Shown: positions 36,135-45,859, counted from the first letter of the stretch. The stretch is DNA of 64,000 bases from Pseudanabaena galeata CCNP1313 (GCF_029910235.1 NZ_CP112876.1:152653-216652), one strand, 5' to 3'. The notes: generated by a model not told the origin, from the letters alone. Numbers and translations are program-made.

Positions 36135-36270
36135 GGCACTGGTCAGCTCATTCGGGATATGAATTTATAACCCAGACTCAATAAGGGTTTTAGTCATTTA
36201 TAGTGATTGCTCTTCAAATCCATACGAATCAACGGTTTAAAGCTTTATCACGAATTAGCTGACCAGCGCC
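36135..36270. mobile_element. 136-bp miniature element with 25-bp inverted repeats
   Basis: Ends GGCACTGGTCAGCTCATTCG and GGCGCTGGTCAGCTAATTCG (read inward from each side) bound a gene-less segment inserted within the Tn3 transposase remnant. The ends look like IS termini, but I cannot name the parent family. Confidence 0.7.
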
Positions 36271-36317
36271 TAAAAAACATAGGGGCAATTCATGAATTGC
36301 CCCTATGTTTTTTAGGC
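36268..36317. terminator. 50-bp perfect palindrome behind the hupE-like gene
   Basis: The arms begin GCCTAAAAAACATAGGGGC and meet at CAATTCATGAATTG. It lies just beyond the stop of the minus-strand nitrile hydratase operon and can terminate transcripts from either side. The AGGGGCAATTCATGAATTGC core is also of a kind dispersed in cyanobacterial genomes. Confidence 0.7.
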
Positions 36318-36323
36318 ATACAT

Positions 36324-36998
36324 TTAACCCTTCGGTACTGGGAGAATTAGGGATGAGATATTTGAAGCTAGAAATGCAGCACCAATGCCACAAATTACTA
36401 AACCAGATGATCGCAAATTAGGTGATACTCCTCCAAAATCACCACTCAGGACTTTTTTGCCTGCAAAGAATGATGCACCTGAAATTACGAGTTGAATGAG
36501 GGTAAAGCCAACCAAATAAGAAACTAAAGCGGTGGTTTGTGCACCAAAGATTGCCTCTCCATAGGCATGACCATGAAATAAACCAGCGATCGCCGATAAA
36601 CCAACTATTACTAAAGCGTTAGGACTATTTTTGCTTGCCAATAAAACACCAAATAGCAAGATTGAAGCGGAAACAACTAGTTCTACTACGGGTAGGTTTA
36701 TGCCAAGAAGGTGAAGCCCAGTACCTAGCATTGCCGACAATACAAAGGAGATGGGAATCAAAATACCTTGAGTCTTGATTGATGCCACTAAACCAATGGC
36801 AACGATAAAGGCAAGGTGATCCAACCCAATTACAGGGTGAGCTAAGCCCGACATAAAGCCTTCAAAAAAGTTGCTAGGAACTCTGCCACCCATGGGATGG
36901 TGCGCTGAGGCAGGACTAGCAAATACTAAAAAGCTAAAAGCAATTGCGATCGCTAATGCCTTAGCCTGAATTGACGCGAAAATTTTAGATAAATTCAT
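36324..36998 (-). CDS. HupE/UreJ-family metal permease
   Basis: A membrane protein of about 224 residues when started at the ATG at 36998, which gives a clean signal peptide (MNLSKIFASIQAKALAIAIA then an ASPASA cleavage site); the frame itself opens at 37052. The mature N-terminus HHPMGGRVP and the GLAHPVIGLDHLAFIVAIG and HGHAYGE motifs carry the histidines that define HupE/UreJ proteins, which take up nickel or cobalt. Being last in a cobalt-type nitrile hydratase operon, it most likely imports cobalt for that enzyme; metal choice is inference. Confidence 0.85.
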   Translation of the reverse strand: MNLSKIFASIQAKALAIAIAFSFLVFASPASAHHPMGGRVPSNFFEGFMSGLAHPVIGLDHLAFIVAIGLVASIKTQGILIPISFVLSAMLGTGLHLLGINLPVVELVVSASILLFGVLLASKNSPNALVIVGLSAIAGLFHGHAYGEAIFGAQTTALVSYLVGFTLIQLVISGASFFAGKKVLSGDFGGVSPNLRSSGLVICGIGAAFLASNISSLILPVPKG

Positions 36999-37053
36999 GC
37001 TCTGTAACTCGCAGATATGGATAATGAAACTGTTTCTGGCGGACATGCTCACT

Positions 37054-37410
37054 TCAAGTGGCTTTTGATTTGCAGTTCATGAATTGGAATATTTGGGCTT
37101 CTAACTCACCAGCCTTTAGAACCCCAGACCTGACAACCAGTTTTTCAAGGGTTGTGAGCCAGCATTGGTAATAGTCCCATTCTGGATCGTCTAGTTCATG
37201 AGTATCTTCCCATTCCTTGATGGTTTCCATCAGGGTTTGGCGAAACTCCTCCCATTCATAATGACCTTGCTTGGAGAGTGCGATCGCAACACCGAAAGCC
37301 ATCTTTTCCCAATCCCGATCAAAGTGTAAATGTCCAGATTTTCGTGGCGGGGCTTCTTCGGGCGAACCCATTAAGCTAGTCACCGCAAAGTGTTCAAATT
37401 TAGTAAACAC
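37054..37410 (-). CDS. Nitrile hydratase activator/accessory protein
   Basis: A 118-residue protein with the family pattern FDRDWEKMAFGVAIALSKQG, YEWEEFRQTLMETIKEWE and YYQCWLTTLEKLVV. These small proteins form a complex with the alpha subunit and help insert the metal and oxidise the ligand cysteines. It starts 6 bases after the alpha-subunit gene, consistent with tight co-expression. Confidence 0.88.
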   Translation of the reverse strand: MFTKFEHFAVTSLMGSPEEAPPRKSGHLHFDRDWEKMAFGVAIALSKQGHYEWEEFRQTLMETIKEWEDTHELDDPEWDYYQCWLTTLEKLVVRSGVLKAGELEAQIFQFMNCKSKAT

Positions 37411-37416
37411 AAATTT

Positions 37417-38049
37417 TTATATCCTTGGCTTTACCTGAACTGTAGCAACACCCATCATGGCTTCTGGAGTGAGCAGAGCAGCAAGCTCTTTTTCACTCAT
37501 TCCCTCTGTTCCCGCAGGACGCATTGGTAGTACCCACCAGCGAATTTGTGCGCTACTGTCCCAAACCCGCACTTCAACGGAATTATCTAGCTTCACGCCA
37601 AACTCAGAGAGCACCACACGGGGTTCGCGCACGACTCTAGCTCGGAAGGTCGGATCTTTAAACCAATAGGGTGGCAGCCCCAAGGTTGGCCACGGGTAAC
37701 AAGAACATAGCGTACAAACAATTACGTTATGAATTTTCGGAGTATTTTCGACAATCCTCATATGCTCCCCTTCCGCGCCAGACATACCTACTGGAAAGTC
37801 CAACTCTTTACAAGCTTCATTGCAATCAGCGACCAGACGTTTCTTAAATTCAGGATCAACCCAAGCGCGAGCAACGAGTTTTGCTCCATTAAAAGGACCC
37901 ATCTCCGTTTCAAAATATCCCAACACCGTATCGACGGTTTTACCTGTAATTACGCCTTTTTCGATTAAAAGGGATTCTAAGGCTTTGACCTTAGCTGCAC
38001 TGAAAGTTTCTCGATCGCGACTATATTGGAAACCTGGATAATTAGTCAT
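37417..38049 (-). CDS. nthA: Nitrile hydratase alpha subunit, cobalt type
   Basis: A 210-residue catalytic subunit that hydrates nitriles to amides. The metal site CTLCSC is at residues 112-117, with Thr at the second position as in cobalt enzymes (iron enzymes have Ser there). The flanking KIHNVIVCTLCSCYPWPTLG and PPYWFKDPTFRARVVREPR segments are conserved. The beta-alpha-activator gene order is that of many cobalt nitrile hydratases. Length is normal for the family. Confidence 0.95.
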   Translation of the reverse strand: MTNYPGFQYSRDRETFSAAKVKALESLLIEKGVITGKTVDTVLGYFETEMGPFNGAKLVARAWVDPEFKKRLVADCNEACKELDFPVGMSGAEGEHMRIVENTPKIHNVIVCTLCSCYPWPTLGLPPYWFKDPTFRARVVREPRVVLSEFGVKLDNSVEVRVWDSSAQIRWWVLPMRPAGTEGMSEKELAALLTPEAMMGVATVQVKPRI

Positions 38050-38071
38050 TGTTTTTCTCCTACAGTGCCTC

Positions 38072-38818
38072 TTAAATGGCTTCTATATATACTTCAAAAA
38101 TATCGTTGTAATAAACCATGTTAGGTTCGGTGATTGACTCTGCCCAAAGCTCTTTTGGATCAAAGGCTAAACTATAAACTGGCATCGGTTCGCCAATGCC
38201 GTCAGCCGTCGGAAAGAAATATGCAAAGCCACTGTCATAAACCCGCACAACGGTTGCGACTTTGCCCATTAGATTTCCAGGCAAACGGCTATGGTCAGCC
38301 GAGTTTACTTCTTTGATTTTCACTTTACTTCCTAAAGCAAATTTAGGAGGAGCAGAAATTTTTCTCATGGGAGAATCACCCTCTCGTAGATATTTCACCA
38401 CTTGCTTGTCAATTTCGGGCTTTCCAGATTTAGGCAGAGGAGCTTTAACCTTCTCGCTATTCGCTAAAAACTCAGCGGTGCGGGTGTCCAATTCTTCTTG
38501 AGTGATATAGCCCTCTGACACAAAGAAGCCAGAAATACCACCTAACCATTTCTCGTAATAGCGGAGTCGGAAATATTCAAAGGGATGCATGGCTTCTGCA
38601 CCCATACGCAGGTGTCCCCAAGTCCAAAAGCTCTTGAAGGTTGTGGGGACTGACTTCATGTCATAAGCAGGTAGTGATGATGGAAGATGATTGCTTAGTG
38701 CCATCATCGCTGTGTGAATACCAAAGATTCGTTTTTCCCATGGTTCAACGAAAACTTTGATTTCGGGGGTAATTCGGTCTAGCCCTTCTAGACCACCGAG
38801 ATGGTGCTGTAGTTTCAT
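38072..38818 (-). CDS. nthB: Nitrile hydratase beta subunit
   Basis: A 248-residue subunit beginning MKLQHHLGGLEGLDRITPE, with EPWEKRIFGIHTAMMALSNH, RMGAEAMHPFEYFRLRYYE and a C-terminal SH3-like domain (KFALGSKVKIKEVNSADHSR). It forms the alpha-beta heterodimer and donates arginines near the metal-bound oxidised cysteines. It lies 22 bases upstream of the alpha gene. Confidence 0.95.
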   Translation of the reverse strand: MKLQHHLGGLEGLDRITPEIKVFVEPWEKRIFGIHTAMMALSNHLPSSLPAYDMKSVPTTFKSFWTWGHLRMGAEAMHPFEYFRLRYYEKWLGGISGFFVSEGYITQEELDTRTAEFLANSEKVKAPLPKSGKPEIDKQVVKYLREGDSPMRKISAPPKFALGSKVKIKEVNSADHSRLPGNLMGKVATVVRVYDSGFAYFFPTADGIGEPMPVYSLAFDPKELWAESITEPNMVYYNDIFEVYIEAI

Positions 38819-38886
38819 AAATTTGTTTGGTTACTCAAATAAAACTCGATCAGGTAAATGGTTAAACACTTGTTAGTGCAAGTCTT

Positions 38887-39906
38887 CTAAGCTGTGTAAG
38901 CAAGGACTGGTGTTTTAACTTGGTTAAGAGTTTGAGCATCAGGCTCCGCGAAACAACTTAGAAAGCCTGCGCGAAGCTCAGCTTCGTCTAAATTTCTGCC
39001 AATGAAAACTAATTCATTACGGCGAGTTTCTCCCAGTCGCCAAGGCTTTCCAGGTCTGCCATCTAGGGTCATGTGAACGCCTTGGCAAACAAATCGCCGA
39101 GAGGCATTGTCCACATCTAAGATGCCTTTCAGTCGAAAAATATCGGCTCCTTTTGCCTGTACCGTCTGATAAAGCCAGCGATTGAGTTTGTCGCTGTCTA
39201 TCGTGCCAGAGTCAGTAATGGCTACAGAGAAAACAGAGTTGTCGTGCTCGTGGGCTTCTTCTTCTAAAAATGCTGGATCAAGGCTCAGGGCATTTTTGAG
39301 ATCAAAAGCCTGCACGCCTAGCAGAGTATCGATGGGGATATCACAGTTTTTGGTGTAGTGAATGGTGGCGATCGCATTCATCCCCCGCACTTTATTCTCT
39401 ATGACTTGGAGAACATCCGACGATACTAAGTCTGTTTTGTTAAGCAAAATCACATCGGCAAAGGCGATTTGCTCTTGGGCTTCACTGCTTTCCCAGTGTT
39501 CTGAGATGTGCTTGGCATCGACCACAGTCACTACGGCATCTAGCTGCGTTTTTGCAAGCATCACCTCATCCATAAAGAAGGATTGGATGACTGGAGCAGG
39601 ATCGGCTAAGCCTGTTGTTTCGATGACTAAATGATCGAAACCTCCCTCCCTTTCCATCAATTCAGCAATAATGCGAATCAGGTCGCCTCTGACGGTGCAA
39701 CAGATGCAACCATTATTCATTTCAAAAATTTCTTCGTCAGCATTGATCACCAACTGATGATCAATGCCCACTTCGCCAAACTCATTGACAATAACAGCGA
39801 TCCTTTTGTTGTGTTCCTCGGTAAGGATGCGATTGAGCAGAGTTGTCTTTCCAGCACCCAAATAGCCAGTCAGCACTGTTACGGGAACTTTCTGAATTAA
39901 AGCCAT
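38887..39906 (-). CDS. CobW/COG0523-family GTP-dependent metallochaperone
   Basis: A 339-residue G3E GTPase: Walker [16 protein letters not shown], the metal-binding [13 protein letters not shown] motif with Cx[26 protein letters not shown] and a C-terminal CobW domain ([20 protein letters not shown]). Members deliver metals, often cobalt or zinc, to target enzymes. Its position directly upstream of nthB suggests it supplies cobalt to nitrile hydratase. Confidence 0.88.
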   Translation of the reverse strand: MALIQKVPVTVLTGYLGAGKTTLLNRILTEEHNKRIAVIVNEFGEVGIDHQLVINADEEIFEMNNGCICCTVRGDLIRIIAELMEREGGFDHLVIETTGLADPAPVIQSFFMDEVMLAKTQLDAVVTVVDAKHISEHWESSEAQEQIAFADVILLNKTDLVSSDVLQVIENKVRGMNAIATIHYTKNCDIPIDTLLGVQAFDLKNALSLDPAFLEEEAHEHDNSVFSVAITDSGTIDSDKLNRWLYQTVQAKGADIFRLKGILDVDNASRRFVCQGVHMTLDGRPGKPWRLGETRRNELVFIGRNLDEAELRAGFLSCFAEPDAQTLNQVKTPVLAYTA

Positions 39907-39982
39907 AAATTAATGCTTCCTCTTAGAATTATCGAAATTATCGCTTCTTGAAATAACAGTAAGTGGTGAAATTAATTCCTCG

Positions 39983-40969
39983 CTATACTGTGACAACACG
40001 GAACCCAATGGTTCGATTCAATTCTGTTTCAAGATATCCAGAGCGGCTAGCAGAACGGATTTTGCTGGGATTATCTAGCCAGCCGCCACCGCGAACAGTG
40101 CGTATCCCAGATTGGGAAGCATTTACCCAAGCCTTGCCGTTAGTGGGCGATCCACGATAGTCGGAATGCCAAGAATCAGCAGACCATTCCCATACGTTGC
40201 CGTGCATATCTTGAAGACCAAAGGCATTGTGGGAAAACTTACCCACGGGCGTTGTCGATTTCCGATATTCGCCAGCAATCTCGGTGTTGTAGGTATAAGT
40301 GCCGACGTAATCAGCCATATTACTAGTGATGGTTTCGCCTGTGTTGAAAGGCGTGTATGTCCCCGCACGGCAAGCGTATTCCCACTGGGCTTCGCTAGGA
40401 AGTTGATATTTACGCCCTGTTTTTGCGGTTAGGCGATCGCAAAACTCTACTGCATCTAACCAAGACACACTTTCTACAGGCAAATCACCGCCCCGAAAAT
40501 GTGCAGGAGAAGGATCAAGCTCTATATTTACCTTGGGTAAAGCCGCTACCACAGCCCATTGAGCCTGGGTAATCGGGTGCTTACTCATATAAAAGGACGA
40601 GAGTTTTACACGATGGCGAGGAAATTCATAGTCCGTCATGACCGCTTTTTGTGATATCTCATTTCTTGACGCACCCATCTCGAACTGACCAGATGCGATC
40701 GCAACCATCTCTAGTTTTTCAGCGCTTCTGATTTCTTCATCCGTAAGAATCTCTGAGAAAAATTTGGCTGTATGTCTTTGCTGTTGATTGATTTGCCCAT
40801 TTGCATCAAGTGTTGCAACACTAAATGAAAATGTTTCGAGTTTCAAATTCTGCGCTCCAGCCGATTCACTTAAAGCGGAAGCTATAGCCCGCTCGATATC
40901 GGCAAATATTAGCCCGACACTACCCAACCCTGCATATTGAAGAAATTTTCTTCGTTTCACTTTCATCAA
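39983..40969 (-). CDS. Formylglycine-generating-enzyme-like (SUMF1) protein with Tat signal
   Basis: A 328-residue protein with a twin-arginine-type leader (KVKRRKFLQYAGLGSVGLIF) and an FGE-sulfatase domain: EMVAIASGQFEMGASRNE, YMSKHPITQAQWAVVAALP, SWLDAVEFCDRLTAKTGRKY, LPSEAQWEYACRAGTYTPF and VRGGGWLDNPSKIRSASRSG. The C-terminal segment lacks the two copper-binding Cys of true formylglycine-generating enzymes, so sulfatase activation is unlikely. It is first in the nitrile hydratase operon; its role there is unknown. Export by Tat is predicted from the leader. Confidence 0.82.
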   Translation of the reverse strand: MMKVKRRKFLQYAGLGSVGLIFADIERAIASALSESAGAQNLKLETFSFSVATLDANGQINQQQRHTAKFFSEILTDEEIRSAEKLEMVAIASGQFEMGASRNEISQKAVMTDYEFPRHRVKLSSFYMSKHPITQAQWAVVAALPKVNIELDPSPAHFRGGDLPVESVSWLDAVEFCDRLTAKTGRKYQLPSEAQWEYACRAGTYTPFNTGETITSNMADYVGTYTYNTEIAGEYRKSTTPVGKFSHNAFGLQDMHGNVWEWSADSWHSDYRGSPTNGKAWVNASQSGIRTVRGGGWLDNPSKIRSASRSGYLETELNRTIGFRVVTV

Positions 40970-41480
40970 ATAATTCCTCGACTTTTTTATTTAGTAATTA
41001 AGTTAATTTCCCTTTCAGGATATTAATTAAAGTTGGCTAAGATAGAAGATTTAAAAGATCGGAAAAAAGTCTTTTGAATACCAAGAAAATCTAAGAACTG
41101 TAGTTCAATAAAAGACTTAATTACAAGCTAGATAAAAATATTTTATTTACTCATAAAATATTTTTATCTAGCTATCTGACAAACGATTTATTGCTTTTTT
41201 GTGGTTAATATTATTAAAGATTAAATATTCAAGCTATTTTGTATTAATCAGTACATTTGCCTCCTTTAAAAGGCAATAAATAACAGGCAATAAAAACATC
41301 ATTAAATGTCATAAATAATGTCGTAAATGTTTATTTGTTCTGACATTTTTCCTTTGAAGTGACACACTTAGCTGATTGACTGACAAAAGTAAGTAGAAGT
41401 TATACAGATAGTAGCATTGAGGAAAAAAGAGGCGTATGCTGTTTTCAGAACAAAAAGGAGCATAGGACAAATGACCCAAA
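40970..41480. promoter_or_regulatory. AT-rich upstream region of the nitrile hydratase operon
   Basis: About 500 bases without an open gene. Inverted AT-rich stretches near 41135-41173 (AAAATATTTTATTTA ... TAAAATATTTTTATC) could be a palindromic control site. The promoter of the minus-strand operon must lie here, but no clear -35/-10 pair can be singled out. Confidence 0.4.
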
Positions 41481-41672
41481 ATGCCTCACATCTTTAGTAA
41501 TGAACTAATAAAATTCAGGAGTCAATATAGCCCTTGGTCAGATGTGCGTTATTTGGGAGTAATGGCATGGATGATGGTGGGAATGATCGCCACAAGGAGT
41601 GTAAATTTAACGAAGTGGCTAACCCATATCAACACAAAAGCATTGATCGCCCAAAGCAGGCAAAGACAACTA

Positions 41673-42800
41673 TACTTTAAACGGGTATAATCTGAGCTTT
41701 TTTGAGATTTTGGAAACGGAGAGTGAGTAGCGATAGCAGTTCTTTTTTATGGTTAATATGAGCGTTCTCAATACATGAAGAAATAGCATCCTGAAACAAC
41801 GTAAAATCCTCATAGTATTTTGAGTACAAACATTTTTGTTTGACAAATTTCCAGAATCGCTCAATGAGATTGAGGTTAGGGGAATAACTGGGCAGGAAGA
41901 GCAACTCAATTCCGAGAGAATGTGCTAAATCTTGGACAAGTTGACACTTTTGATATCGAGCATTGTCTAAAACGAGGGTGATGGGGATGGATAAACCGAG
42001 GGTAGCCAATTTTTCGAGCAGTTCACAGACACTCAAAGCATTGATATAGGAGTCATTGGTGACGGTAATGACTTCATGGGTGATAGCATTTAATGCGGCT
42101 AGGACATTAAAACGTTTGCGTCCACAGGGTGCTCGCACAAACAACCGCTCAAAACACCATACAAATCCTAGAAAAGCCCCCATAACGAAATGAGCTGCAT
42201 CTACAAAAAAAGGGCTCTTTTCCCTGCTTTAGCTTCTTCAATGCGAGGTTCTAGCTCTTCGAGTCTGTAGGTTTCCTGTACATCTGGATCTGCCTTGGCT
42301 GGAAACACACCAACCTTAAGACATTTCATACCCATGCGCTTCATAAATAGCCTGACTTGGGTGGGGGATCGACGAATTCCCGTGAGGGTTTCAATGTTTC
42401 CGATTGCTGCGTTAATACTTGCGGGTGGGTGTTTACGGAAATGTGCTTCTATACTTGGTGCATGGTCTATTAACTTGCTACTTGGACGGTGAAATCGGAT
42501 CTCCTTAAGTCTTTCAATGCCTCCGTCTTCGTACTCACGCAGATAACTGCGTAAGGTGTTTGCTGAAATCCCGACCAACTGGGTAATAGCTTGATGCTCC
42601 ATGCCTTGACTTTTTAACCACAGTGCTTCCATTTTGATCTGCACCCTTGGATGAGGATGATGAAATCTTTCGTGCAGTAGTTTTTTCTTCTCGTCTTCTG
42701 AAAATTCGATTGTAATCATGAATTAATTTTGGCGGCAGTATTAAATTCTTTAGCCGATTATCCCATTTTCTCAAAGCTCAAGTTCTGACCGTCTAAAGTA
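41673..42800 (-). mobile_element. IS630-family insertion sequence
   Basis: Ends TACTTTAAACGGG and TACTTTAGACGGTCAG (read inward) lie within TA dinucleotides (41671-41672 and 42801-42802), the family's target. The 1.13-kb element carries a two-frame transposase on the minus strand. Confidence 0.9.
41677..42719 (-). CDS. IS630-family transposase, two frames joined by a frameshift
   Basis: The first frame (42201-42719, 172 codons) holds helix-turn-helix domains (MEHQAITQLVGISANTLRSY). The second (41677-42183, 168 codons) holds the DDE catalytic half with LVLDNARYQ and NLIERFWKFVKQ. At the junction the sequence AAGAGCCCTTTTTTTGTAG places a stop just after a T-run; slipping there continues as FVDAAHFVMGAF, which brings in the first catalytic Asp. 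Ribosomal frameshifting at such runs is known for IS630 elements, so the copy may be functional. Confidence 0.85.
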
Positions 42801-42935
42801 TATCAAGATGGCTGAACAATCCGCTTATAAACCCCGCAAAGCTATATAGTCCAGTTATCAAAAAGTTAATTGCCAACTGGAAAGAGCCAGCAATATATCT
42901 GGGTACTGGTCAGTTAAATCGTGATTGACGTATTT

Positions 42936-43102
42936 GGGGTAGATACAGGATACGTGTAAAAACCTGCAAGATGACCTTTAAAGCTATACAGGGATTACAT
43001 TCCAAAAATATGATTTTTTGGTTTTTCATCCAAAAAACAAACGATAGGATGTGCGTTTAAGACCGATCTTGCAGGTTTTTACACGTACCCTGTAGCTATC
43101 CC
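42936..43102. mobile_element. Tn3-derived miniature inverted-repeat element (TIME), copy 2
   Basis: Same length (167 bp) and apparently same sequence as copy 1 at 35041-35207. It separates the IS4-like remnant from a 5'-truncated IS1380, with no matching duplication on the two sides (GTATT versus AGAAA), so the site is a recombination junction rather than a simple insertion. Confidence 0.85.
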
Positions 43103-44365
43103 AGAAAAGACCCAATTTTAAAAATTGCCTGCAATCGGTTGCCAATAGATGAAGAAGAGGAACTACTGGCAAGTCAGTCAACCATGACGCGGTTAGAGAA
43201 TCGGATTGCGAAATCAGAGAACAAAGCCATGAGGCGGTTATTTATCGAGAAATATATCGAACAGCACAAGACCCCTCCCAAACAAATCGTACTAGACATA
43301 GATGGGTGGGATGCGCCAACGCACGGAGAGCAACAGATGAGCTTTTTTCATGGATACTATGATCATCATATCTACTATCCCGTATTGATCAATGAAGCAA
43401 AAAGTGGATATCCTCTAGTATTGCAACTGAGAGCAGGGAATAGTCATGCAGGGAAAGGAGTCGCACCAATATTACGTTGGCTATTCTGGCGATTAAAACG
43501 GGAATGGGCAGGAGTCGAAATCATTTTGCGGGGTGATGGAGGATTCTCCTTACCCGAAATCATCAAAGTCTGCGAGCGTTCGGGTGTTGGCTATGTTTGT
43601 GGATTTTCTAGTAATGCTGTTTTAAAGCGCAAGGTAGCTAATTTGCTGGAACGCGCAAGATTGCAATATTGTCAGACGAGAGAAAAAGCGCGGTTGTTTG
43701 ATGATGTTTACTACCAATCTAGTTCATGGTCAGAACCACGACGCTTAGTAATGAAAGCGGAATGGCTAGAAAAAGGGGCTAATCCACGTTTTCTGATTAC
43801 CAATTTGGCGTTACCACCCCAAGAACTTTACGATAAATTTTATGTCTATAGAGGGGCGGATTCTGAGCATCGTATCAAGGAATTGAAATTGGGTATCAAG
43901 GCAGGTCGCCTCAGTTGTCATAGTTTTACGGCTAACCAGTTTCGGCTGCTTCTGGCTCAGGCTGCCTATATTCTCATGTTAACGATTCGACAAGCGGCGG
44001 CGGCAACGACATTAGCCAAAGCTCAAGTAATTCGCTTACGCGATTCTTTGCTCAAATGTGCGGCTCATGTCAAAGTGTCGGTTAGGCGGGTGCTGGTAGA
44101 ATTGCCAAATTTCTTTCCCTTTGCTAAAGAATTCTGTCTGATTTCTCAGCGTTTATCCGAGCCTAACTTCTGTATTTTTGATTAGTTTTTGACCTCTCAT
44201 AGGATTAATCTATCTCTTTGTAGCCATTTAAGTCCATTTTTGCCATTAATTCTTGTTTCTGTTGCTTTTTCTTCTTTTAATTGATGCAAATCTCTCCATT
44301 CTTAACTTAACGATCTGTTTTTGCTTGGATTTCGTTTCTCTTTCTCATCTCGTGAATAATACAGG
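43103..44365 (+). pseudogene. IS1380-family element, 5'-truncated, transposase fragment
   Basis: From the codons RKDPILKIACNRLP onward it appears identical to the intact transposase at 48419-49771, missing the first ~96 codons; the longest frame is 43139-44185. The 3' non-coding end up to GTGAATAATACAGG is complete. The 5' side ends exactly at the TIME. Confidence 0.9.
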
Positions 44366-44430
44366 CTAGTACTGTTGGGGCTGAGCGAGACTTTTATAGC
44401 TATAGCCATAGCGGAGATCTCTAAATTCTG

Positions 44431-44871
44431 TTATCTAGTTTTCTGCCGTTTTAGTAGCATGTCCACAAATGTTTGATCTGCCTTAGCCAAAAACTGCGCG
44501 ATCGCCTCTTCGACAATCACCTCCTTATAGGGTGCATCAGCTTTACCAAGATCAATTTGTAGCTGTAAATGATACCTATCAAGCTGTTTTAAGACTTCTT
44601 CACTGAGTTGAAACGTTGATTTGCGTATTGTTGACTTTTTAACTTCCTGACTTTCTGGCTTGTTAGATTGTTGACTTGTTGACTTGTTGACTTGTTCTGT
44701 CGCAATCACAATAGCCTCTGGCTCAAGTACTGGACTTAGAACTTCCTGACTTGTTGACTTGCTAACTTGTTGACTTCCTGACTTGCTGGCTTGCTCAAGA
44801 CTTGCGAAAACGCTCTCAGTCGAGCTTAGAGGATCATTGTCATCGGTTAAGCGGGCGCGGGATTTTGCCAT
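44431..44871 (-). CDS. Small ParA-partner protein with low-complexity linker and RHH-like tail
   Basis: A 146-residue product. Residues 25-80 are a Ser/Lys/Gln-rich repeat region (SKSTSQ-type units). The C-terminal part TFQLSEEVLKQLDRYHLQLQ looks like a DNA-binding ribbon-helix-helix. It starts directly after parA, so it is the likely centromere-binding partner and repressor of a type Ib-like partition system. The repeat region is encoded by a 9-base periodic sequence around the word GACTTGTT that resembles words in the upstream operator. Confidence 0.7.
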   Translation of the reverse strand: MAKSRARLTDDNDPLSSTESVFASLEQASKSGSQQVSKSTSQEVLSPVLEPEAIVIATEQVNKSTSQQSNKPESQEVKKSTIRKSTFQLSEEVLKQLDRYHLQLQIDLGKADAPYKEVIVEEAIAQFLAKADQTFVDMLLKRQKTR

Positions 44872-45624
44872 TTACTTCTCTCCTATGGTGATGAAATCAG
44901 CGATCGCTTGATAGGGTTGGACAAGTTTTTTGTCACCTGCATAAACATTGATGGGTTCACCAGCGAGATTGGATTCGGCAAACTTGACTGATTTCGGCAC
45001 AGGCTCGAAAACATGAATATTTTGCAATCGTTTCTTTAGGGACGCTAAGACATCCTGAGTCATCACCGTTTGCATCTCTGCCATCGTTGGTAATACACCT
45101 AAAATTTTGAGATCGGGATTCAGTCGCTTTTGTACACTTTGGATTGTTTCTAATAAAGCCGCCAATCCCTTGAGCGCAAAAAATTGACATTGCACAGGAA
45201 TTAAGACTGCATCGGCAGCAGTTAGCCCGTTGATTGTCAGTAGTCCTAAACTGGGAGGGCAATCAATCAAGATGTGATCGAACTGATGCGCTATTGGTTC
45301 GAGATATTCCTTTAATAAGCCAAAGTTCCCCACCTTCGACAAAATCTCTGGTTCACCTTTAGCTAAGTTGATGTCACTGGGAATGAGACTTAGCCCACTT
45401 GATGTTGTCATCAAGGCATCGTTCGCAGTAGCCCGTTCGGTGATCACTTCATAACTAGTGATCTGATTTTCCTTGACCTCAATACCCAAACCCGTCGTCA
45501 AATTTCCCTGCGGGTCGAGGTCAACGACTAAACAAGAACCCGTTTTTACTAGCAGTCCACCGAGGCAAATAACGCTCGTAGTCTTTGCTACACCGCCTTT
45601 CTGATTGGCACAAGCAATGATCAT
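44872..45624 (-). CDS. parA: ParA-family partition ATPase
   Basis: A 250-residue Walker-type ATPase with the deviant Walker A KGGVAKTTSV near residue 10, VDLDPQGNLTTGLG and HILIDCPPSLGLLTINGL. It lacks an N-terminal DNA-binding domain, so repression is likely done by the downstream partner. It serves in segregating a low-copy plasmid. Tandem repeats stand immediately upstream of the start codon. Confidence 0.92.
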   Translation of the reverse strand: MIIACANQKGGVAKTTSVICLGGLLVKTGSCLVVDLDPQGNLTTGLGIEVKENQITSYEVITERATANDALMTTSSGLSLIPSDINLAKGEPEILSKVGNFGLLKEYLEPIAHQFDHILIDCPPSLGLLTINGLTAADAVLIPVQCQFFALKGLAALLETIQSVQKRLNPDLKILGVLPTMAEMQTVMTQDVLASLKKRLQNIHVFEPVPKSVKFAESNLAGEPINVYAGDKKLVQPYQAIADFITIGEK

Positions 45625-45626
45625 AA

Positions 45627-45740
45627 AGTTATATTGTTAACTTGTTAGCAATATATAAATACAGCAAGTCAGCCTTGTTAGCAAGTTATATTGTTAACTT
45701 GTTAGCAATATATAAATACAGCAAGTCAACTTGTCGGCAA
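45627..45740. promoter_or_regulatory. Two 57-bp tandem repeats upstream of parA (operator/centromere candidate)
   Basis: Units starting at 45627 and 45684 are identical for 45 bases (AGTTATATTGTTAACTTGTT...), including an inverted ATATTG...CAATAT pair and an AT-rich ATATATAAATA stretch. They end 3 bases before the parA start. Position and structure fit a partner-binding parS site that also controls the promoter. Confidence 0.75.
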
Positions 45741-45859
45741 GTTGTGGCTATAAATAAACTGATATTCATCAAAAAATTGGATAATAATTATTTAGGCGCT
45801 GCAAAGTTTAATTAACGAGATCTACGTTTGATATACAAAGACTAAGAACTTACTGAAGC

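Larger units (their letters stand above)
41481..42935 (+). pseudogene. IS4-like transposase N-terminal fragment, split by IS630
   Basis: Codons from 41481 to 41672 (WSDVRYLGVMAWMMVGMIAT then LTKWLTHINTKALIAQSRQR) and from 42803 onward (SRWLNNPLINPAKLYSPVIK) join in frame if the IS630 and one TA are removed, giving the first ~106 codons of an IS4-like transposase. The frame then stops and runs into the miniature element at 42936, so the catalytic part is lost. Confidence 0.75.

Noticed and set aside
41481..41690. 69-codon frame as a small independent gene
   Set aside because: It is the N-terminus of an IS4-like transposase that continues beyond the IS630; the last residues are IS630 end sequence.
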